Assembly (NCBI GenBank): GCA_030692045.1
Contig: JAUYCX010000067.1
Location: 1-63,301 of the forward strand
Reading direction: 5' to 3'
Origin: Candidatus Omnitrophota bacterium
GTDB lineage: Bacteria; Omnitrophota; Gorgyraeia; JAUYCX01
DNA length: 63,301 nucleotides
Shown here piece after piece: positions 1-7,200 of this stretch (positions are counted from its first letter, which is position 1; each line of letters begins with the position of its first letter). Position numbers and translations under genes: made by a program. The notes beneath the pieces are model-generated. The model did not search any database. It saw only the letters and a list, made by a program, of their open reading frames with translations, and was not told the DNA's origin.

Positions 1-24
1 TGATCTTCCCCCGAAAAAGTGGAC
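1..24 (+). repeat. Left terminal inverted repeat of the IS3 element
   Basis: It matches the reverse complement of 1243-1265 over the outer TGA(T/C)CTTCCCC and the inner AGTGGAC, with a short divergent middle. This is the IS left end and coincides with the first base of the window. Confidence 0.8.
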
Positions 25-79
25 ACAAAGAAGAGTTGGTAGTAGTATAAAAGCCGGCTCTTAAAAAGGAGGGTGTCCA

Positions 80-388
80 ATGGAGGGGGAAGCGGTCAAA
101 ATAAAGCGGTTTGACAAGGCGTTTAAGGTGCAAGCGGTTAAAATGGTTACCGAAGAAGGCCAAAAAGCCTCAGAAGTAGCCCGCTCTTTGGGAATTCACG
201 CTAATGTGCTTTATAATTGGAAAAAGAGATATTCCCAGGATGGCGATAAAGCGTTTGTCGGCAAAGGGCATTTAACGGAAATAGTCGCTCTTCGCCGTAA
301 ATTACGCAACGCCGAAGTCGAGATAGAAATACTAAAAAAAGCAGTCGGCATATTTTCAAAACCGACCGAGAACGGTTCGCCTTTATAG
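80..388 (+). CDS. IS3-family transposase OrfA (HTH protein)
   Basis: 102-residue DNA-binding subunit of an IS3-type transposase. Residues about 10-60 form the HTH_Tnp_1 helix-turn-helix (KRFDKAFKVQAV..., then SEVARSLGIHANVLYNWKKR). This is followed by a leucine-rich coiled coil (residues 66-90) that mediates OrfA/OrfAB multimerisation in this family. A GGAGGG-like ribosome site precedes the ATG. OrfA alone normally acts as a regulator. The active transposase is the OrfAB fusion made by -1 frameshifting near 334-341. Confidence 0.93.
   Translation: MEGEAVKIKRFDKAFKVQAVKMVTEEGQKASEVARSLGIHANVLYNWKKRYSQDGDKAFVGKGHLTEIVALRRKLRNAEVEIEILKKAVGIFSKPTENGSPL
334..341 (+). promoter_or_regulatory. Probable programmed -1 frameshift site (A7G)
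   Basis: Seven A residues followed by G lie in the leucine-zipper codons of OrfA. In the OrfA frame they read cta-aaa-aaa-gca. Slipping back one base gives the frame that runs open from 340 through a plausible linker (ending ...IFPLEK) directly into OrfB at 421. A_AAA_AAG-type slippery sites are the established mechanism for making OrfAB in IS3 elements. Confidence 0.75.
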
Positions 389-420
389 ACAGTAACCACT
401 CGATCTTTCCGCTTGAGAAG

Positions 421-1236
421 ATGTGCCGCGTAATGGAAGTATCCAGGAGCGGGTATCACGCGTTTAAAAACAGGCCTAAAAGCCAAAACAGGTTAAATAA
501 CGAAAAACTGCTCATTGAAATACGACGTGTATTCTGGGATAATGACCGTAACTACGGCTCTCCTAGGATATGGGATCAGTTACGGAATAAAGAGCAAATT
601 TCATGTTCTGTGAACCGTGTAGCTCGGCTCATGCATTGTAGCGGTATCGTCGCCATACAGAAGCGTAAGTTTAAGGCGACGACAAATTCAAAGCATAGTT
701 ATCCTGTTTGGCCGAATCTGTTGAACCGTAACTTTATCGTTGCCCGGCCTAATAGCATCTGGGTATCGGATATAACCTATATCTGGACAACTGAAGGTTG
801 GCTATACCTGGCGGCGATCCTGGATTTATTTTCACGGGGAATCGTGGGTATTGCTATGGATAAAACAATCGCAGAGACATTGACGTTACAGGCATTAAAG
901 CAGGCGATTCTGCGGCGTTCTCCGCCTAAAGGGCTTATCTATCATTCTGACAGAGGCGTTCAATATGCCGCTAATGATTTTAAGGCCCTATTAGCTCAAC
1001 ATGAATTTACCGGCAGTATGAGTAAAAAAGGCGACTGCTGGGATAACGCCGTGGCCGAGAGCTTTTTCCATACGCTCAAGGTAGAACTAATTCATCGTAT
1101 GAAGTTCAGGACCCGGGAAGAGGCTAAAATAAAGATCTTTGAGTACGTAGAAATGTATTACAACCGCAGAAGGGCACATTCGACGCTCGGCTACTTAAGC
1201 CCTTTTGAGTATGAAAAGCAGAAAATTTTCTCTTAA
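421..1236 (+). CDS. IS3-family transposase OrfB (rve/DDE integrase)
   Basis: Catalytic half of the transposase, 271 residues from the first ATG. In vivo it is probably made as an OrfAB fusion, because the same frame is open from 340. An HTH_21-like segment at residues 20-75 is followed by the rve integrase core. The DDE triad is visible as D117 (WVSDITY), D177 (YHSDRGVQY) and E213 (WDNAVAESFF), and the C-terminus has YNRRRAHSTLGYLSP, typical of IS3. No stops or frameshifts are seen, so the element looks intact. Confidence 0.95.
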   Translation: MCRVMEVSRSGYHAFKNRPKSQNRLNNEKLLIEIRRVFWDNDRNYGSPRIWDQLRNKEQISCSVNRVARLMHCSGIVAIQKRKFKATTNSKHSYPVWPNLLNRNFIVARPNSIWVSDITYIWTTEGWLYLAAILDLFSRGIVGIAMDKTIAETLTLQALKQAILRRSPPKGLIYHSDRGVQYAANDFKALLAQHEFTGSMSKKGDCWDNAVAESFFHTLKVELIHRMKFRTREEAKIKIFEYVEMYYNRRRAHSTLGYLSPFEYEKQKIFS

Positions 1237-1242
1237 CAATTA

Positions 1243-1265
1243 GTCCACTAAAGAGGGGAAGGTCA
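1243..1265 (-). repeat. Right terminal inverted repeat of the IS3 element
   Basis: Seven bases after the OrfB stop. Its reverse complement starts TGACCTTCCCCT and ends AGTGGAC, mirroring the left end at 1-24. Confidence 0.8.
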
Positions 1266-1303
1266 CTGAGAGGATAAGCGAAGTTCAATTTAAGAGGTTA
1301 AAG

Positions 1304-2356
1304 GTGTTGGTTGTGGCTATCCCACAGGATGCATTGCTTGAACATATCAATATTCTTAAGAGTGTAGGGATAATGCCCTCAGTAATAACTATTGCGCCTT
1401 TGGCTTTTGAAAGTTTGCTGGCGCATATGAAGGTAGTTAAGGATGAGGTGGTAGCAACATTAAATATAGGAACAGCGATTACTGTTATCAGTATTTATAA
1501 GAACCAAAAATTAGAATTTACCAGAATGATTACCTCCAAATTAGATAGGCTTTCTATGGAAGTTAGGCTGAGCTTAGATTATTTTCTCGAGGAAAGTCAT
1601 GGAAGTAAGGTTGAAAAAATAATTCTTTTTGGAGAGCAAGCAGAATTAAAAAAAACTGTAGATATTTTACAAGAGCAGTTATCAGTGTCTTTGGTGACAT
1701 TAAATCCTTTAAAGGATACCAATATTTCTTATGCGCCTCGTGTTTTAAAGGAAGGTGATGGTTTAGTTTCTGGTCAGCAAATTGCTATCTGTTTAGGTTC
1801 TGCCTTAAGCCATGATAAAGGCATTAACCTCTTACCCGAGCAGGTAAAAAGACAGGCTAAGGATTATTTCTTATCTGCCGGCGCAAGATTTATAGCTATT
1901 TTGGGAAGCTTTATTTTTTTATTTATATATCTAAATTTACAATTTCTTATTGAGGGATATAAAGAAAGATTAATTGCCGCAGAGGCCGAAGTAGAAACCT
2001 TAACCCCCCTGATTAAAGAGATTGAGCCAATTGAGAGGCTAAATAAAGATGTGGCAGATCGCTTTAATTTAGTCAAATCACTCTTAAGGCGAAGAAATGT
2101 ATGGTCAGGAGTTTTAAAGGATATAAGTAGGCTACTGCCGCCAAGCATAATTCTAACCAATTTAACTGTAAACGAAACCGAGGTAACTCTAAAAGGAGCA
2201 GTCTCAGTTACTAAACAGTCTCCAGAGAATATTTTATCCGACTTTATTGTTTCTTTAGATAAGGGAATTTTTAAGGATATTTCTTTAGCCAGCGCTCAAA
2301 AATCTGAGGAAGCGGGGACTTTGGAATTCTCCTTAAGTGCAAAATTAGATTTTTAA
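1304..2356 (+). CDS. GspL-like PilM-PilN fusion, 5'-truncated by the IS element
   Basis: The reading frame is open from 1266, directly at the IS end (TERISEVQFKRLK...), so the visible GTG at 1304 is only a nominal start and the N-terminal actin-like half lies left of the window. Residues 1-170 resemble the C-terminal part of PilM (ATPase fold, VVAIPQDALLEHINILKSVG). The segment from KGINLLPEQ onward resembles PilN, with one membrane helix at about residues 188-208, a coiled coil and a periplasmic domain. PilM fused to PilN is the architecture of GspL, the inner-membrane platform protein of type II secretion. PilO-, PilP/GspC- and pilin-like genes follow, which supports this. The insertion probably inactivates it. 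Confidence 0.75.
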   Translation: MLVVAIPQDALLEHINILKSVGIMPSVITIAPLAFESLLAHMKVVKDEVVATLNIGTAITVISIYKNQKLEFTRMITSKLDRLSMEVRLSLDYFLEESHGSKVEKIILFGEQAELKKTVDILQEQLSVSLVTLNPLKDTNISYAPRVLKEGDGLVSGQQIAICLGSALSHDKGINLLPEQVKRQAKDYFLSAGARFIAILGSFIFLFIYLNLQFLIEGYKERLIAAEAEVETLTPLIKEIEPIERLNKDVADRFNLVKSLLRRRNVWSGVLKDISRLLPPSIILTNLTVNETEVTLKGAVSVTKQSPENILSDFIVSLDKGIFKDISLASAQKSEEAGTLEFSLSAKLDF

Positions 2357-2358
2357 TT

Positions 2359-3051
2359 ATGCAAAAAATTAAATTACCACAGATTAAATTACCCAAGTTT
2401 GGCTTTCCCAAAGCATTACCATTTATTGATAAATGGAAATTCGGCAGGCGTTATGTTAATATAGTTCTGCCCTTATTATGTTTAGGAGTAGTTGCAACAA
2501 TTGCTATCGGCGCTTCTTCTCCTTTACTGCTACAACTATACAACTATGGACAAGATATCAAAGTCTTAGACCTCAAAATAAAAGATTACAAAGATAGATT
2601 AGGGCAGGCAAAATCCTTAAGTAAGAAAGATTTGGAAAAAGCAATGGCTTTATTGAGCCGAAAATTCTCTCCCAATTATTCTTTATCATATGTTCTTAAT
2701 AGCCTTACTGAATTAGGCAAAAGTCTTAATATCCAAGTTAAATCGATTAATCCAGGTTCTGAGATGAAAATTGAGCAAACAGTAGCCTCATTACATTATA
2801 GTCTTAAGGTTTTACCCATTGGCATAGATTTGGAAAGTGAATACAGCAATTTTGGTGAATTTATGGACAGCTTAAGCCATCTACCTGATTGCCTCATTGT
2901 AATAAAAGGTTACACCTTAACTAAAGATGAAAATATCTTGCCCCGCATAAGTGCAAAGTTAGAGTTAGAAGCTTGTATCATAGAGGGCAAAAAAGAAAAT
3001 TTAGATATAGAGCCAGTTCAAGAAGAAACAGTTCAGGAAGAGGGGAAGTAA
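2359..3051 (+). CDS. PilO/GspM-like pilus assembly platform protein
   Basis: 230 residues: a basic, proline-rich cytoplasmic N-terminus (about 1-40), one membrane helix (about 46-64), a coiled coil (about 70-100) and a periplasmic ferredoxin-like domain typical of PilO/GspM. It starts two bases after the PilN-like stop. PilO and PilN form heterodimers that hold the assembly machine in the inner membrane. The function is assigned from topology and gene order as much as from sequence, since PilO proteins diverge strongly. Confidence 0.7.
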   Translation: MQKIKLPQIKLPKFGFPKALPFIDKWKFGRRYVNIVLPLLCLGVVATIAIGASSPLLLQLYNYGQDIKVLDLKIKDYKDRLGQAKSLSKKDLEKAMALLSRKFSPNYSLSYVLNSLTELGKSLNIQVKSINPGSEMKIEQTVASLHYSLKVLPIGIDLESEYSNFGEFMDSLSHLPDCLIVIKGYTLTKDENILPRISAKLELEACIIEGKKENLDIEPVQEETVQEEGK

Positions 3052-3052
3052 T

Positions 3053-3559
3053 ATGAAAGGTAATCCTATCAAGGTTATTATATTACTGGTGATGGTATTT
3101 CTGGCTTACAAATTCTTAAGCTCTGGCATAAAGTCTCTGACAAGCCGTCCTGCGTCTACAGCGCCAAGTGAAGAGGCTCCAGTTGAGACAATCGGGGAAG
3201 AAGTATTACCCACTGAAGCAAACATAACCTCTTCTTCAACTACTGAGGCAAAGACAGATATTCTAAGCGCTATGAGTGACTATGGAAGGGTCCCCTTTGT
3301 TTCTGCACAAGAGTCTAAGTCAGCAACAGATTTACCAGATGCTCCTCAATCTCGGTCAACGCAATATGAGGTTCCCCAGTTGACTACGATTTTAAATTAT
3401 GAAGGGAAATGGTTTGCTATTATTAACGGTAATTTAGTTAAATCCGGCGATACTATCGGAAGAATAAAGATACTGCAGATAATGGAAAACTTAGTTATTA
3501 TTGAAGAGGCAGGCAAAACCTATAAATTAAAATTATGGCAAGAGGTAATTTCAAAGTGA
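3053..3559 (+). CDS. GspC/PilP-like secretion or pilus protein
   Basis: 168 residues with one N-terminal membrane helix (about 6-24), a long low-complexity Ser/Thr/Glu/Pro linker (about 30-105) and a C-terminal compact beta domain (about 112-168) with LNYEGKWFAIINGNLVKSGD. This last motif matches the HR/PilP-type domain, which contacts the secretin. Gene order PilMN-PilO-this gene agrees with a GspC/PilP role. It begins one base after the PilO-like stop. Confidence 0.65.
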   Translation: MKGNPIKVIILLVMVFLAYKFLSSGIKSLTSRPASTAPSEEAPVETIGEEVLPTEANITSSSTTEAKTDILSAMSDYGRVPFVSAQESKSATDLPDAPQSRSTQYEVPQLTTILNYEGKWFAIINGNLVKSGDTIGRIKILQIMENLVIIEEAGKTYKLKLWQEVISK

Positions 3560-4017
3560 AGACAAAAAATGCCTTTGCTTTTATTGAATTACTGGTAGAT
3601 TTGGCATTTGTGGCAATTATTCTGGGTTTGATTATACCTTATTATAAGCATATGGAGAAAAATATAAGCATGCGAATTTCTCGAAGAGAAATTCGCATGC
3701 TTAAGTTAGCAGTTACATCTTATTATGAAAATCAGAACCCAAAAACATATCCTGCTGCTACAGAAAATCTTTGCGCAGATTACCTTCTGCAGGCAAAACC
3801 GCAAATCATCAAGACTATCCTCGATGACCCATTTTCAAGAATAAAGCAGGAATACCGTTATACTTTATCACCCAATACTAAATTCTATTGTATCTGGTCA
3901 ATAAGTGCTAATAGAAGGTCTGATATCCAGGGTGTTGATGATGAAGGCAGTGTTATAAAAGATAAGAAATGTGACGACATATATGCAACTCTTACAATAG
4001 ATCCCTCCTTAGAGTAA
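3556..4017 (+). CDS. Prepilin-like (GspG-type pseudopilin) protein
   Basis: The GTG at 3556 gives the short leader VKTKNA followed by FAFIELLVDLAFVAII, a class III prepilin signal: cleavage and N-methylation at F, Glu at +5, then the hydrophobic assembly helix. The -1 residue is Ala instead of the usual Gly. An in-frame ATG at 3535 is an alternative start but makes a longer leader. The C-terminal domain contains YPAATENLCADYLL and DDPFSR, resembling pseudopilin GspG. Its early codons contain a perfect 15-bp hairpin (3668-3700). Last gene of the operon. Confidence 0.75.
   Translation: MKTKNAFAFIELLVDLAFVAIILGLIIPYYKHMEKNISMRISRREIRMLKLAVTSYYENQNPKTYPAATENLCADYLLQAKPQIIKTILDDPFSRIKQEYRYTLSPNTKFYCIWSISANRRSDIQGVDDEGSVIKDKKCDDIYATLTIDPSLE
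3668..3700. repeat. Perfect 15-bp inverted repeat, 3-nt loop, inside the pilin gene
   Basis: GCATGCGAATTTCTC at 3668-3682 and its exact reverse complement at 3686-3700, separated by GAA. It lies in coding sequence (SMRISRREIRML), just after the hydrophobic pilin helix. Confidence 0.9.
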
Positions 4018-4047
4018 TCTTAACTAATAGTAAAAGTGCACAAAGGC

Positions 4048-4093
4048 ATTTTTTCTTGCGCCGCAAAAGTCTTTGCGGCATCAAGAAAAATTA
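4048..4093. repeat. Imperfect hairpin, family shared with 42265-42312
   Basis: Arms TTTTCTTG / CAAGAAAA and CCGCAAA / TTTGCGG, with an internal mismatch of CG opposite AT. The copy at 42265-42312 keeps the CTTGCGCCG...CGGCATCAAG frame but changes both arms in a compensatory way (CCGAGAAA / TTTCTCGG and TTTTCGCTTG / CAAGCGAAAA). Confidence 0.75.
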
Positions 4094-4105
4094 ATCCACA
4101 AGGGA

Positions 4106-4143
4106 TAGACCATCCTGATACCTTTAAAGGATGGGTCTAAGCG
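4106..4143. repeat. Bulged hairpin with conserved loop, also at 63221-63257
   Basis: TAGACCATCCT pairs with AGGATGGGTCTA with one extra G, around a loop GATACCTTTAA, followed by AGCGC. The copy at the far end of the window has TAGCCCTTCCT / AGGAAGGGGCTA with the same extra G, near-identical loop and following AGCGC. Two base pairs differ between copies, both by double compensatory change. Confidence 0.75.
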
Positions 4144-4160
4144 CCAGCTGGCATTTTTTC

Positions 4161-4189
4161 TTGACTAAAAAATATTATTATGTTAATCT
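4161..4189 (+). promoter_or_regulatory. Predicted sigma-70 promoter of eno
   Basis: TTGACT at 4161-4166, 17-bp spacer, TAATCT at 4184-4189, 30 bases upstream of the enolase ATG. The -35 matches 5 of 6 consensus bases; the -10 is weaker. Confidence 0.6.
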
Positions 4190-4203
4190 TAATCACTACT
4201 TAA

Positions 4204-5712
<1,509 letters not shown>

Positions 5713-5723
5713 AAGAAATAGTT

Positions 5724-5999
5724 ATGTTGAAGCGAGCATATTGGTTATTTATTTTTGCGGTTTTAATCTTTGTGATTTTTCTTCCGGGTTACACAAAGCT
5801 GCAGGATTTAAAGCAGAAGAATCTTGAATTTGAAGAGAGAATCGAACAGTTAAAGCAGGAAAATTTAGCTTTGGAAAAAAGAGTTGAACGCCTGCAAAAA
5901 GATCCTTTAACCTTAGAAAAGGTTGCCCGAGAAAAAATGGGTGTTGCTCGTAAGGGCGAAGTGGTTTATAAAATAAATCCAATAGAAAATAAAAGATAA
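5724..5999 (+). CDS. FtsB/DivIC-like septum formation initiator
   Basis: About 91 residues from the ATG at 5724; an upstream in-frame ATG at 5685 lies in repeat sequence. One membrane helix (about residues 5-23), a leucine-zipper-like coiled coil (about 28-65), then DPLTLEKVAREKMGVARKGEVVYKI, the conserved C-terminal element of the DivIC/FtsB family. These bitopic proteins join FtsL and FtsQ in the divisome. An eno-ftsB gene pair is common in bacteria, which supports the assignment. Confidence 0.85.
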   Translation: MLKRAYWLFIFAVLIFVIFLPGYTKLQDLKQKNLEFEERIEQLKQENLALEKRVERLQKDPLTLEKVAREKMGVARKGEVVYKINPIENKR

Positions 6000-6023
6000 A
6001 ATTGATATAGTAGCAAGAGAGGT

Positions 6024-6165
6024 TAAATACGAAATTCGAAATTCGAAATCCGAAACAAATCCGAAATCCCAATGTTCAAATGACCGAAACCATTGTTTCG
6101 AAAATTTGAATTTTGAAAATTGGAAAATTGTTTCGTATTTCGATATTCACGCTTCGGATTTAATC
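6024..6165. repeat. Degenerate heptanucleotide array (CGAAATY-type)
   Basis: Consecutive units such as ATTCGAA and ATCCGAA from about 6027 to 6070, then related and inverted units (TTTCGAA, TTTGAA) to about 6160, so the two halves can pair. No open reading frame or gene remnant is recognised. Confidence 0.75.
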
Positions 6166-6185
6166 AATAGCTTACATATTATATA

Positions 6186-6230
6186 TCGCGGGGTGGAGTC
6201 CCTCGACTACGCTCGGGATTCCACCTGACA
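6186..6230. repeat. Hairpin with tRNA-like 5' fragment
   Basis: Starts with CGCGGGGTGGAG, identical to the first 12 bases of the adjacent initiator tRNA. It continues into a palindrome (GGTGGAGTCCC...GGGATTCCACC) with a TCGACTACGCTC core. It may be a tRNA 5' fragment captured by a palindromic element. Confidence 0.5.
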
Positions 6231-6239
6231 AAAAGAATA

Positions 6240-6313
6240 CGCGGGGTGGAGCAGCCTGGTAGCTCGCAAGGCTCATAACCTTGAGGTCGTCAGTTCAAAT
6301 CTGACCCCCGCAA
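6240..6313 (+). tRNA. Initiator tRNA-fMet (CAU)
   Basis: A full cloverleaf can be drawn: acceptor GCGGGG/CCCCGC with the unpaired C1-A72 that marks bacterial initiators, D-stem GAGC/GCTC, anticodon loop CTCATAA, T-stem GTCAG/CTGAC with TTCAAAT, discriminator A. The anticodon stem is CAAGG/CCTTG, so the first of the three usual G:C pairs (29:41) is A:U. CCA is not encoded; a CCA-adding enzyme is at 27275. Confidence 0.95.
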
Positions 6314-6317
6314 CTTC

Positions 6318-6348
6318 AAAAGCTCGCCATTTTTTTGGCGAGCTTTTT
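6318..6348 (+). terminator. Rho-independent terminator after tRNA-fMet
   Basis: An 11-bp perfect stem (AAAAGCTCGCC / GGCGAGCTTTT) around a T-rich loop, with T residues at the 3' side, starts four bases after the tRNA. Confidence 0.88.
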
Positions 6349-6375
6349 ATTTAAGGGGTCAGATTTGATTAACGG

Positions 6376-6430
6376 TTCACCCGCCTTCGTCCTGAAAAAT
6401 CTTTACAACGTTATGGACTTCGGCGGGTGT
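6376..6430. repeat. CCGCCTTCG/CTTCGGCGG palindromic element
   Basis: CACCCGCCTTCGTCC at the left and GGACTTCGGCGGGTG at the right form a long stem. Related elements occur at about 6525-6597, 30467-30503 and 32916-32960, often followed by ATGTCGC. Confidence 0.75.
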
Positions 6431-6477
6431 CCACCGAAGCCGAAGGCGAAAGCGCTTCGGCGAAGGCGGACAAATCC

Positions 6478-6527
6478 ACTCCCCGCAACCAAATAAAACC
6501 CGCCAATAATTTTGGCGGGTTTTTTAT
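6478..6527 (+). terminator. tRNA-3'-end-like sequence plus second terminator
   Basis: CAAATCCACTCCCCGCAACCA looks like the T-arm/acceptor 3' end of a tRNA with an encoded CCA. It is followed by the hairpin AAAACCCGCCA...TGGCGGGTTTT with a T run (6493-6527). No tRNA 5' part fits upstream, so only a terminator and a possible tRNA relic are supported. The arrangement copies that of tRNA-fMet and its terminator about 175 bases earlier. Confidence 0.6.
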
Positions 6528-6597
6528 CCGCCTTCGCAGAAAACCCCGAGCTTACTTGGGGATAAATGCGAAAATAATGCTTCGGCGGATGTCGCTA
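6525..6597. repeat. CCGCCTTCG palindromic element, second copy
   Basis: ATCCGCCTTCG at 6526 and CTTCGGCGGATGTCGC ending near 6595 form the outer stem. An inner short hairpin (CCCCGAGC..TTGGGG) lies between. Confidence 0.65.
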
Positions 6598-6638
6598 AGG
6601 AGCAAGCCCAAAATAAGTCGGCGGATAACCCCGTCGAG

Positions 6639-6673
6639 TGTGCCAAAATTATCGTAGAGAATTTTGGCACATC
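6639..6673. repeat. 12-bp perfect hairpin, repeated at 63070-63102
   Basis: TGTGCCAAAATT at 6639-6650 and AATTTTGGCACA at 6662-6673 enclose an 11-nt loop. The same stem with a similar 9-nt loop occurs at the other end of the window, and both are followed by TCTTA. Confidence 0.85.
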
Positions 6674-6754
6674 TTACGAGGCGGGGTAAATATGGGTACC
6701 ACGGGCTTGCACGTAGGGCTCCATTTTGCTTTCAAACAATTATTAATGTATCTG

Positions 6755-6784
6755 TTGACTTAATAGCAGGTTTGTGGATAAAAT
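6755..6784 (+). promoter_or_regulatory. Predicted sigma-70 promoter upstream of the 6931 gene
   Basis: TTGACT (6755-6760), 18-bp spacer, TAAAAT (6779-6784). Transcription would start near 6791 and give a leader of about 140 nt that includes the alternative-pairing segment at 6833-6933. Confidence 0.6.
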
Positions 6785-6832
6785 AAATAAGGATAAAGAT
6801 TGCCTAAGGTATTCAAAGGGGATGCTAAGATG

Positions 6833-6933
6833 AATCCCGTTAGACCTTTAATAGAAAGTGAGGTTAGCGGGATTAAAAAAGTGATACAAAGAAGAATGCC
6901 TTATAATCGAACAAACGCAGGTCTAACGGGATG
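6833..6933 (+). promoter_or_regulatory. Leader with two mutually exclusive hairpins, possible riboregulator
   Basis: Arm 1 (6833-6847, AATCCCGTTAGACCT) can pair with arm 2 (6861-6874, AGGTTAGCGGGATT) or with arm 3 (6919-6933, AGGTCTAACGGGATG). Arm 3 matches the complement of arm 1 at 14 of 15 positions and ends in the ATG of the next gene at 6931. Pairing 1-3 would hide the start codon; pairing 1-2 would free it. The regulatory role is an inference. Confidence 0.5.
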
Positions 6934-7200
6934 AACAAAAAACAAAAAATCGTGTTAGGTTTAATTATTGTGATTATCGCTTTAGTTTTTATATTGGTAC
7001 CCAGATACAAGATAGTAAAACTCGGCGGATATTCAGATGATTATATCAAGACAAAAAGCGGCACTTCATTATACAAGAGAAGTAAAGGCAAGATACAATT
7101 TGATTGGCCGATAATTACCAGAATTTTATTGCCCGTAGTAATTATCGGCCCTATTTTAATCATTTTATTAAAGAACAGAGAACGAAAAAATTATGATTAA
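6931..7200 (+). CDS. Small two-helix membrane protein, unknown function
   Basis: 89 residues with two clear membrane helices (about 5-23 and 64-80) and a short polar loop (DDYIKTKSGTSLYKRSKGKIQF) between them, ending in a charged tail. The family is not recognised. It overlaps the next gene by eight bases, so it is probably co-translated with the REC-GGDEF-MshEN regulator. The start codon lies inside arm 3 of the leader hairpin and there is no clear Shine-Dalgarno sequence. Confidence 0.65.
   Translation: MNKKQKIVLGLIIVIIALVFILVPRYKIVKLGGYSDDYIKTKSGTSLYKRSKGKIQFDWPIITRILLPVVIIGPILIILLKNRERKNYD

Larger units (their letters stand above)
1..1265 (+). mobile_element. IS3-family insertion sequence, complete
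   Basis: The element carries two overlapping-frame transposase genes and imperfect terminal inverted repeats. The left end (1-24) reads TGATCTTCCCCC...AGTGGAC. The reverse complement of the right end (1243-1265) reads TGACCTTCCCCT...AGTGGAC. Size (about 1.27 kb), the -1 frame relation and the DDE integrase core fit the IS3 family, probably the IS150-like group. The reading frame entered just after 1265 belongs to a PilM-type gene, so the element sits inside that gene. The target duplication cannot be checked because the window starts at base 1 of the element. Confidence 0.9.

Noticed and set aside
6360-6490. Second complete tRNA
   Set aside because: Only a 3'-end-like sequence with CCA is present; no D-arm or anticodon arm can be drawn upstream.
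6427-6657. Open frame of 76 codons between the two terminators
   Set aside because: It runs through CCGCCTTCG palindromes and a terminator hairpin, its residues reflect the repeats (AEGESASAKADK) and there is no ribosome site.
6832-6933. GTTAGAC/GTCTAAC pair as integron core sites
   Set aside because: The order is inverted relative to attC and there is no cassette or integrase; a leader hairpin explains it better.
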